From assembly GCA_022574265.1 (NCBI GenBank), contig JACZSI010000084.1, forward strand, positions 1-7,474: a stretch of DNA of 7,474 nt. Direction: 5' to 3'. Origin of the DNA: Chloroflexota bacterium. GTDB taxonomy: Bacteria; Chloroflexota; Dehalococcoidia; Lucifugimonadales; Australimonadaceae. Positions within the stretch are counted from its first letter, which is position 1. Each line of letters starts with the position of its first letter. Shown piece by piece: positions 1-5,119 of the stretch. A program made the translations under genes and the position numbers. The notes beneath the pieces were generated by a model, which saw only the letters and a list, made by a program, of their open reading frames with translations, was not told where the DNA came from and searched no databases.

Positions 1-489
1 GGCAAGACCGAGCCTGCGCGCGACGAGATGGAGCTGGCGGTGCTGCGCGATGCGCTCGAGCGCAACATGCCGGTGCTGGCCATCTGCCGGGGCATGCAGC
101 TCGTCAACGTTGCGTTCGGTGGGACGCTCCTCCAGGACATACCGGGGCACGTCGAGCCCGGCGGCCCCAACGACGGGTCGGTGCGGCACGAGGTGTACGT
201 CGCGCCCGGCAGCAAGCTCGGTGCAATCATGGGGGCGGGCGCGGTCTACAAGACCAACAGCCTGCACCACCAGGGCTTGCGGGAGGCGCAGCGCGCGCCG
301 GAGCTGATGGCCTCGGCGTTCCACCCCCACGACGGCATCGTCGAGGCGCTCGAGAGCCCGGCGCATCCGTGGCTGATGGCCGTGCAGTGCCACCCGGAGC
401 GCGAGGACGAGGTGCCCAAGAGCTTCCGCAAGCTCTTCGACTGGCTCGTCGGCTGGTCGGGCCGCTTCGGCGCGGGGGACATGCCCTGA
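1..489 (+). CDS. Gamma-glutamyl-gamma-aminobutyrate hydrolase-like protein (peptidase C26), 5'-truncated
   Basis: The reading frame is open at the left edge, so only the last 162 residues are visible. They cover most of a class-I glutamine-amidotransferase fold of the PuuD/peptidase C26 group. The nucleophile elbow AICRGMQ has its Cys at visible residue 29 (bases 85-87). It is followed by the family signature GGTLLQD, by NSLHHQ (residues 86-91), and by the catalytic His-Glu pair in CHPE (His131, Glu133). The whole Cys-His-Glu triad is therefore present. Family members hydrolyse gamma-glutamyl amide bonds, for example gamma-glutamyl-GABA in putrescine breakdown, and are cytosolic. The substrate here cannot be told, and no other putrescine-pathway gene is visible. 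The residue before HPE is Cys, where Trp (VQWHPE) is common. The stop codon overlaps the proposed CTG start of the next gene, which suggests translational coupling. Family assignment is secure; substrate is not. Confidence 0.9.
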   Translation, partial: GKTEPARDEMELAVLRDALERNMPVLAICRGMQLVNVAFGGTLLQDIPGHVEPGGPNDGSVRHEVYVAPGSKLGAIMGAGAVYKTNSLHHQGLREAQRAPELMASAFHPHDGIVEALESPAHPWLMAVQCHPEREDEVPKSFRKLFDWLVGWSGRFGAGDMP

Positions 490-995
490 GCAAGTCGCGG
501 ATCCCTGACCAGCGGCTCGATGCCTCGGGCGAGTGCCTGCACCTCTACCTGGCCCGCGACGGCGTCTGCGCGCACTGCAAGATGCGGTTCGAGCTGGCCT
601 GGTCCTCGGAGCGCGGGCCGTTGCTGCGGTCCACCAGGAAGAACCTGGCCTACGCGTTGGGTGCCGGCCTGCTGATCGCGGTGAGCCAGGCGTCGGGCCA
701 AGTGTTGATCGGCACCGTGTTCTTGTTGCTCTCGCTCTTCTTCTTCACGCGGACGCTGCTGGGAAGCTTCGAGCTCTTCGCCAAGCACGGCTTCGTGCCG
801 GGGAAGCTCGGCCCGCTGATGCGGCGCGGGCGGTTCAACCTGCTGGTGGTCAAGCCGTACGTGACCGTGGTGGGAGGGGTGCGCTTCCCGATCGACCTGG
901 AGACGTACGAGATGTTCGGGCCGGAGGACACGCTGTTGATCGAGCACCTGCGCTGGTCGCGGCTCATCGTGGCGGTGTACCGCGGGCACCGCTAG
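486..995 (+). CDS. Hypothetical small membrane protein with N-terminal Cys cluster
   Basis: About 169 residues; I do not recognise a named family. From the N-terminus there is a soluble segment with Cys17, His19, Cys28 and Cys31 (the last two as CAHC), which could bind a metal. Then come two closely spaced hydrophobic stretches at about residues 54-66 and 73-88 that could form a membrane hairpin. Last is a beta-rich tail (about 105-169) containing VKPYVTVVGGVRFPI and ending LIVAVYRGHR. The frame shows coding-type composition through to its stop. Start: no ATG, GTG or TTG lies between the upstream gene's end and Met33 (base 582), and starting at Met33 would delete the Cys cluster. CTG at 486 overlaps the preceding TGA by 4 bp and sits about 7 nt after a G-run (474-478) that could act as a weak ribosome site. 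An in-frame ATG at 369 would force a 121-bp overlap and is less likely. Function unknown; location probably the cytoplasmic membrane. Confidence 0.65.
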   Translation: MSKSRIPDQRLDASGECLHLYLARDGVCAHCKMRFELAWSSERGPLLRSTRKNLAYALGAGLLIAVSQASGQVLIGTVFLLLSLFFFTRTLLGSFELFAKHGFVPGKLGPLMRRGRFNLLVVKPYVTVVGGVRFPIDLETYEMFGPEDTLLIEHLRWSRLIVAVYRGHR

Positions 996-1036
996 CGGCA
1001 GCGTCGATATCTCGCCCAACGCCGTCGGCGGAGCTC

Positions 1037-1065
1037 TATATACGCGCGCGCGAGGCTGCTATACT
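1037..1065 (+). promoter_or_regulatory. Putative gyrA promoter (extended -10) with alternating Py-Pu spacer
   Basis: TGCTATACT at 1057-1065 is an extended -10 element: TG, one base, then TATACT, which matches TATAAT at 5 of 6 positions. The slot for a -35 box at 17-bp spacing (1037-1042) reads TATATA and is a poor match to TTGACA, as is common for extended -10 promoters. The DNA from 1037 to 1052 alternates pyrimidine and purine without a break, ending in (CG)5 at 1043-1052 inside the spacer. The transcription start would be near 1072. The promoter call rests on sequence match and position only. Confidence 0.55.
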
Positions 1066-1189
1066 CAAGAGCGTCGTATTTCTAGAACATGTCGCCCTGC
1101 AAGCCGCTCATCCCACAACATCTAGTGATATCGCCGAGGATCTGCCAGATATAGTGCAGGCCCTCCACTCGTCCTCCCCACCCGACGGC

Positions 1190-1196
1190 AAGGGAG
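1190..1196 (+). promoter_or_regulatory. Shine-Dalgarno site of gyrA
   Basis: AAGGGAG lies 6 nt before the ATG at 1203 and fixes that codon as the start. Confidence 0.85.
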
Positions 1197-1202
1197 TCGC
1201 TC

Positions 1203-3962
1203 ATGGTCTTGGCTAGCGCGGGCAATATCCGGCCCGTCCGCATCGAAGACGAGATGCGGACGGCGTACCTCGATTACGCCATGAGCGTGATCGTGGCGCG
1301 CGCGCTGCCCGACGTTCGCGACGGCATGAAGCCGGTGCAGCGCCGCATCCTCTACGCGATGCACGGCATGGGCCTGCGGCCGGGCTCGAGCCATAAGAAG
1401 TGCGCGGCCGTGGTCGGCGAGGTGCTGGGCAAGTACCACCCCCACGGCGACGCGCCCGTCTACGACGCCCTCGTACGGATGGCGCAGGACTTCTCGATGC
1501 GGCACCCGCTCGTCGACGGCCAGGGCAACTTCGGCTCGGTGGACGACGACCCGCCGGCGGCGATGCGGTACACCGAGGCGCGACTCGCCCGCATCGCCGA
1601 AGCGATGCTGACGGACATCGACCGCGATACCGTCGACTTCCGCGACAACTACGACGGGTCCCAGCGCGAGCCGAGCGTGCTCCCGGCCCGCCTGCCGAAC
1701 CTGCTGGCCAACGGGGCGTCGGGCATCGCGGTGGGCATGGCCACGAACATACCGCCGCACAACCTGAACGAGCTCTGCGACGCGATCACCTACCTGATCG
1801 ACCACACCGACGCGACGGTCGATGAGCTCATGCAGTTCGTCAAGGGGCCGGACTTCCCCACGGCCGGGATCATCATGGGCACGGAGGGCATCCAGCAGGC
1901 GTACCACACCGGCCACGGCAAGGTCGTCGTGCGCGGCCGCACGACCTTCGAGGAGGGCGAGCGCGGCGGGCAGCGGATCGTGATCACGGAGCTCCCGTTC
2001 CAGGTGAACAAGGCGACGATGGTCGCGAAGATCGCCATGCTCATGAAGGAGAAGAAGATCGATGGCATCTCGGAGGTCCGCGACGAGTCGGACCGGGACG
2101 GGATGCGCGTGGTGGTGGAGCTCCAGCGCAACACGATGCCGGAGCAGGTGCTGAACAACCTGTACAAGCACACCACGCTCCAGAACGCCTTCCACGTCAA
2201 CATGGTCGCGCTCGTGGACGGCCAGCCGCGGGTCTTGAGCCTCAAGCCGGCCCTCCAGCACTTCATCGACTTCCGCCGGACGGTGGTCCGGCGCCGCGCC
2301 GAGTACGACCTGACGCGGGCCCGTGAGCGGGCGCACGTCCTCGAAGGGCTGCGCGTGGCGCTCGAGAACCTCGATGCGGTCATCGCGCTGATCCGGGCGT
2401 CGAATGACGCCGAGGCCGCCCGCAACGGCCTCATGGAGCAGTTCGGGCTGACCGAGGTGCAGGCCCAGGCGATCTTGGAGATGCAGCTGCGGCGCCTCGC
2501 CGCGCTCGAGCGCGAGCGCATCGAGAGCGAGTACCAGGAGCTGATGAAGACCATCGGCGGGCTCGAAGGACTCCTGTCCGACCCGGACGAGGTCCTCGAG
2601 GTCATCAAGACCGAGACGGCCGAGCTCCGCAAGACCTTCGGGCAGGCCCGCCGGACCAAGATCTCGTCCGAGGAGGCCCGCGACTACTCGATGGAGGAGC
2701 TGGTAGCCCGCGGCGACGCCGTCGTGACCTTGAGCGACCGTGGCTACCTCAAGCGGCTGCCGATCGAGGCGTACCGCCTCCAGCACCGCGGCGGGAAGGG
2801 CGTCCGCGGCCAGCAGACCCGCGAGGGCGACGCCATCCAGCAGCTCGTCGTCTGCGAGACGCACGACTGGCTGCTCTTCTTCACGAACCGCGGCCGCGTC
2901 TACCGCGAGCGCGTCTTCAACATCGGCGAGGACCTGACGCGGCAGACGCGGGGCACGCCGCTCCAGAACCTCATCGCCATCAACGCCGCCGAGGAGTCGG
3001 TCACGGCCGTCGTGGCGATCAGCGATCTGACCGTCGACCAGTACATCTTCATGGCGACGCGCATGGGCTCGGTCAAGCGGATGGCCCTGAGTCAGTTCGC
3101 CAACATCAGGCGCAACGGGCTCGCGGCCTTCGATCTGAAGAAGGGCGACTCGCTCCTGGGCGCGCGCCTCGCCGACCCCGACAACACCGTCATCATGGTG
3201 ACGCGCAACGGCAAGGCCGTGCACTTCGCGCTCGACGAGGTCCGCGTGCGCGCCACCCGGAGCGCCGGCGGCGTGCGCGGCATCCGGCTGATCGACAAGG
3301 ACGAGGTCATCGGCATGGACGTGGCCACCCCAGGCGCGCAGCTGCTGGTGCTGACGGAGCGCGGCTATGGCAAGCGCACGCTGGTCGACCACTTCCGCAC
3401 GACGGGCCGCGGCGTCCAGGGCGTGATCGCGCTCAAGATCATGGACAAGACGGGCCCGCTGGCCGCGGCGGTGGTCACGGCCGAGGACGTCTCGGAGATC
3501 ATGGTGGGCTCCGCCAAGGCGATGGTCTACCGCACATCCATCAAAGAGATCCGCACGCTCGGCCGCGTCACTCAGGGCGTGCAGGTCATGAACAAGCTCG
3601 AGGCGGACGACAAGGTGATCTCGATGAGCGCGTTCAAGGAGCGCTCGTGGGAGGAGGACGAGCCCCCGGAGCCGTCGAAGCCGGCCGCGCGCGAGACCGC
3701 CAAGGCCGCTGAGCGTGGCAAGGCCACCGCGGCTGCCAAGACCGCTCCGAAGGCCTCTGCGGCACCCAAGGTTGCCAAGGCCACCGAGAGCGGCAAGACC
3801 ACCAAGCCGACCGCCAGCCCGAAGGCTCCCACGGCGCCCAAGTCCGCCAAGGCCAGCACGGCCGGCCGGAAGCCCGCGGGCGCACAGCTCAAGTTGGAGC
3901 TTCCCCCGGACGAGCCGTCCCCCGGCAAGGGCGGCGCTTCGGGCGGCAAGAAGAAGCGCTAG
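1203..3962 (+). CDS. gyrA: DNA gyrase subunit A
   Basis: Subunit A of the type IIA topoisomerase that introduces negative supercoils; it works as A2B2 with GyrB, whose gene is not in the window. The N-terminal breakage-reunion domain is complete: RALPDVRDGMKPVQRR (33-48), the quinolone-determining helix around 78-88, and AAMRYTEARL with catalytic Tyr123 (E. coli Tyr122). A coiled-coil region runs through roughly 360-480. The C-terminal pinwheel (about 505-812) carries a GyrA box, QHRGGKG (527-533), a close variant of QRRGGKG. The GyrA box separates gyrase A from ParC. From about 815 to 919 there is an extra tail: an acidic patch (EEDEPPEPS) and then a Lys/Ala/Pro-rich stretch ending GGKKKR. 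At the positions of E. coli Ser83 and Ala84 this protein has Ala84 and Pro85, with Asp88 kept. At 919 residues it is longer than typical GyrA (about 800-880), mainly because of the tail. The start is supported by a good ribosome site. Confidence 0.97.
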   Translation: MVLASAGNIRPVRIEDEMRTAYLDYAMSVIVARALPDVRDGMKPVQRRILYAMHGMGLRPGSSHKKCAAVVGEVLGKYHPHGDAPVYDALVRMAQDFSMRHPLVDGQGNFGSVDDDPPAAMRYTEARLARIAEAMLTDIDRDTVDFRDNYDGSQREPSVLPARLPNLLANGASGIAVGMATNIPPHNLNELCDAITYLIDHTDATVDELMQFVKGPDFPTAGIIMGTEGIQQAYHTGHGKVVVRGRTTFEEGERGGQRIVITELPFQVNKATMVAKIAMLMKEKKIDGISEVRDESDRDGMRVVVELQRNTMPEQVLNNLYKHTTLQNAFHVNMVALVDGQPRVLSLKPALQHFIDFRRTVVRRRAEYDLTRARERAHVLEGLRVALENLDAVIALIRASNDAEAARNGLMEQFGLTEVQAQAILEMQLRRLAALERERIESEYQELMKTIGGLEGLLSDPDEVLEVIKTETAELRKTFGQARRTKISSEEARDYSMEELVARGDAVVTLSDRGYLKRLPIEAYRLQHRGGKGVRGQQTREGDAIQQLVVCETHDWLLFFTNRGRVYRERVFNIGEDLTRQTRGTPLQNLIAINAAEESVTAVVAISDLTVDQYIFMATRMGSVKRMALSQFANIRRNGLAAFDLKKGDSLLGARLADPDNTVIMVTRNGKAVHFALDEVRVRATRSAGGVRGIRLIDKDEVIGMDVATPGAQLLVLTERGYGKRTLVDHFRTTGRGVQGVIALKIMDKTGPLAAAVVTAEDVSEIMVGSAKAMVYRTSIKEIRTLGRVTQGVQVMNKLEADDKVISMSAFKERSWEEDEPPEPSKPAARETAKAAERGKATAAAKTAPKASAAPKVAKATESGKTTKPTASPKAPTAPKSAKASTAGRKPAGAQLKLELPPDEPSPGKGGASGGKKKR

Positions 3963-3988
3963 GCGTCGCTCAGCCGACCCTTAGCCTC

Positions 3989-4017
3989 TTGCCAGCGAGC
4001 CCTTCACGGCCTAGAAT
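3989..4017 (+). promoter_or_regulatory. Predicted sigma-70-type promoter of rplU-rpmA
   Basis: TTGCCA (3989-3994), a 17-bp spacer, then TAGAAT (4012-4017). Each hexamer matches the housekeeping consensus at 5 of 6 positions with optimal spacing, the best promoter in the window. Transcription would be expected to begin around 4024-4026, only about 1-3 nt before the GTG start of rplU at 4027, so the mRNA would be nearly leaderless. No convincing terminator for gyrA is visible between 3963 and 3988, so read-through from gyrA may also contribute. Confidence 0.7.
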
Positions 4018-4026
4018 CGACAGGTC

Positions 4027-4395
4027 GTGGCCGCGAATTACGCCATCATCGAAACCGGCGGTAAGCAGTACCGCGTGCAGCCTGGGAAGTCCATCTCGGT
4101 CGAGAAGATCGAGGGCGAGACCGGCAGCACGGTGGAGCTCGACCGCGTCTTGCTCGTCTCCGAGGACGACAAGCTGAGCGTCGGCACGCCGACCGTGGAG
4201 GGCGCCAAGGTCGTGGCCGAGGTGACCGAGCAGGGCCGCGCCAAGAAGATCATCATCCTCAAGTACAAGTCGAAGACGCGGTACAGCGTCAAGACCGGCC
4301 ACCGGCAGTGGCTGACCAAGCTTGCCATCAAAGAGATCGTGACGGGCGGGGCGCGCCCGGCAGCCGCTCGTAAGAAGGCATCCAGTGGCGCATAA
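4027..4395 (+). CDS. rplU: 50S ribosomal protein L21
   Basis: 122 residues. The N-terminal signature YAIIETGGKQYRV and the C-terminal KYKSKTRY...GHRQ..T..I..I pattern are those of bacterial L21, which binds 23S rRNA in the large subunit. Start: GTG at 4027 yields M-A-A-N-YAII, close to the usual N-terminus, and it is the only reasonable start. No strong Shine-Dalgarno sequence precedes it, while the -10 box of a good promoter ends only 9 nt upstream, pointing to leaderless or near-leaderless translation. After the conserved core there is a short basic Ala/Lys tail of about 18 residues; its DNA (AGAAGG, 4373-4378) doubles as the ribosome site of rpmA. The end of the gene overlaps rpmA by 11 bp. 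The L21-L27 pair is the usual bacterial arrangement. Confidence 0.96.
   Translation: MAANYAIIETGGKQYRVQPGKSISVEKIEGETGSTVELDRVLLVSEDDKLSVGTPTVEGAKVVAEVTEQGRAKKIIILKYKSKTRYSVKTGHRQWLTKLAIKEIVTGGARPAAARKKASSGA
4373..4378 (+). promoter_or_regulatory. Shine-Dalgarno site of rpmA inside rplU
   Basis: AGAAGG lies 6 nt before the GTG at 4385 and is read as Lys codons in the tail of L21. It settles the rpmA start despite the 11-bp overlap. Confidence 0.75.
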
Positions 4396-4648
4396 GAAGG
4401 CTGGCGGCAGCAGCCGCAACGGACGCGACAGCAGGGGCCAGCGCCTCGGCGTGAAGCGCTTCGCCGGCCAGGAGGTCCTCGCGGGCACGATCATCGTGCG
4501 CCAGCGGGGCACCAGGATCCGCCCGGGACGCCACGTGGGCATAGGACGCGACTTCACGCTCTACGCGCTGGTCGACGGCACGGTCGCCTTCGACCACGCC
4601 ACCAAGATGCGCAAGCGGGCGAATATCGTTCCGGTGGCGGCCGGCTAG
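4385..4648 (+). CDS. rpmA: 50S ribosomal protein L27
   Basis: 87 residues, normal for bacterial L27. The start is GTG, giving MAHKKAGGSSRNGRDS with no extra N-terminal extension, so the short-tailed form whose N-terminus reaches toward the peptidyl-transferase centre is made directly. It does not need the protease processing seen in Firmicutes such as Staphylococcus. Conserved blocks RGQRLGVKRFAGQ and IIVRQRGT are present. The gene overlaps rplU by 11 bp in another frame, so the two are almost certainly co-transcribed and translationally coupled. The GTPase gene obgE, which often follows rpmA, is not here; a gap with inverted repeats and then rpmE comes next. Confidence 0.97.
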   Translation: MAHKKAGGSSRNGRDSRGQRLGVKRFAGQEVLAGTIIVRQRGTRIRPGRHVGIGRDFTLYALVDGTVAFDHATKMRKRANIVPVAAG

Positions 4649-4655
4649 CACCCCG

Positions 4656-4709
4656 GATGCGCGGGCTGCATCTCACAATGTGAGCCATTCGCGCCGCCCA
4701 GCGCGAATG
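4656..4709 (+). repeat. Three successive inverted repeats between rpmA and rpmE
   Basis: Three small dyads stand side by side. GATGC/GCATC (about 4656-4672) has a 7-nt loop. CTCACA-A-TGTGAG (4672-4684) is a perfect 6-bp odd palindrome that looks like an operator. CATTCGCGC (4686-4694) and GCGCGAATG (4701-4709) form a perfect 9-bp stem with a 6-nt loop. None is followed by a U-run, so a classic intrinsic terminator is not supported. They could be an RNA-processing or attenuation structure in the rplU-rpmA-rpmE transcript, a protein-binding site, or both. The dyads are directly visible; the role is inferred. Confidence 0.6.
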
Positions 4710-4742
4710 AGCGAGGTAGTAGTCAGGTGCAACCCCACGGGT

Positions 4743-4749
4743 AGAAGGA
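4743..4749 (+). promoter_or_regulatory. Shine-Dalgarno site of rpmE
   Basis: AGAAGGA lies 7 nt before the ATG at 4757. Confidence 0.85.
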
Positions 4750-4756
4750 CCGAGCG

Positions 4757-4960
4757 ATGAAGACCGACATCCATCCCACGTACTACGCCGAAGCCGTCGT
4801 GACGTGCTCCTGCGGGAACACGTTCACCACCGGCGCCACGAAGGCCAAGATCAAAGTCGAGATCTGTAGCGTCTGCCACCCGTTCTTCACGGGCGAGCAG
4901 CGGATCGTCGACACCGAGGGCCGGGTGGACCGCCTCAAGAGGCGCTTCAACCTGGAATAG
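4757..4960 (+). CDS. rpmE: 50S ribosomal protein L31, zinc-binding form
   Basis: 67 residues with the standard L31 layout: MKTDIHPTYY at the N-terminus, CSCGNTF, then ICSVCHPFFTGEQRIVDTEGRV. Cys17, Cys19, Cys37 and Cys40 form the zinc-binding set, so this is the C+ (RpmE) form rather than the zinc-free paralogue (YkgM/RpmE2). L31 sits on the central protuberance and bridges the two ribosomal subunits. The gene has its own strong ribosome site and is followed 21 bp later by a strong hairpin terminator, so it probably closes the transcription unit that begins at rplU. I saw no recognisable Zur-type operator upstream. In many bacteria rpmE is followed by DUF1385 and prfA; only DUF1385 is present here. 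Confidence 0.97.
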   Translation: MKTDIHPTYYAEAVVTCSCGNTFTTGATKAKIKVEICSVCHPFFTGEQRIVDTEGRVDRLKRRFNLE

Positions 4961-4981
4961 GCGGTAGTAGAAGCCGACGGC

Positions 4982-5010
4982 AAGAGGGGCGCACCCGGTG
5001 CGCCCCTCTT
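4982..5010 (+). terminator. Strong GC-rich hairpin terminator after rpmE
   Basis: AAGAGGGGCGCAC (4982-4994) is perfectly complementary to 4998-5010, giving a 13-bp stem with a loop of 3 nt (in practice 12 bp and 5 nt). The 3' arm ends CTCTT, followed by only scattered T residues, as in intrinsic terminators of high-GC bacteria. The A-containing 5' end means it could also work weakly in the other direction. It separates the ribosomal-protein unit from the DUF1385 gene. Confidence 0.85.
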
Positions 5011-5119
5011 CGTGTCCGGGGCGTCGGATGCACCTTCGGGCGAGGGTGTTGCGGCGTGCGCGGTGTAACATCCATAGGCTGGCCCACGCAGAGGGGCCGA
5101 GCCGGATCGGGAGCAGCAC

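Larger units (their letters stand above)
996..1202 (+). other. Intergenic region and 5' leader of gyrA
   Basis: About 207 bp without a convincing gene, visibly richer in A/T than the surrounding coding DNA. It holds, in order: an 11-bp odd palindrome CGCCGTCGGCG (1020-1030), GAGCTC, an alternating pyrimidine-purine tract (1037-1052), an extended -10 promoter element (1057-1065), the palindrome TTCTAGAA (1080-1087), and an inverted repeat ATCTG-C-CAGAT (1140-1150). A second -10-like hexamer TATAGT lies at 1150-1155 without a good -35. If the promoter at 1057-1065 is used, gyrA has a leader of roughly 130 nt. No U-run terminator for the upstream genes is visible. Confidence 0.6.

Noticed and set aside
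1080..1092. TTCTAGAA and the overlapping ACATGT in the gyrA leader as a possible LexA-type or other operator.
   Set aside because: Short palindromes only; no full GAAC-N4-GTTC or other known operator pattern is completed.
533..1216. A plus-strand open frame bridging the membrane protein gene and the start of gyrA.
   Set aside because: Its first part is an Ala/Arg-rich shadow of the membrane protein frame, and its end runs through the gyrA promoter and ribosome site.
1122..3392. A 756-codon open frame antisense to gyrA.
   Set aside because: It lies opposite a fully conserved gyrA, has His/Arg/Val/Asp-rich low-complexity composition typical of GC-rich antisense frames, and shows no family motif.
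1203..3962. The possibility that this gene is parC (topoisomerase IV) rather than gyrA.
   Set aside because: A GyrA box (QHRGGKG) and a full pinwheel domain are present, and no parE/gyrB-like partner is adjacent.
3538..4338. The 14-mer CCATCAAAGAGATC occurs in both gyrA (3538-3551) and rplU (4325-4338).
   Set aside because: In both places it encodes part of an Ile-Lys-Glu-Ile segment in frame; the match ends at once on both sides, so chance plus codon preference explains it.
4715..4970. GGTAGTAG occurs on both sides of rpmE (4715-4722 and 4963-4970), suggesting a possible direct repeat around an inserted gene.
   Set aside because: Eight bases is too short, with no flanking similarity, and rpmE next to DUF1385 is a normal gene order.
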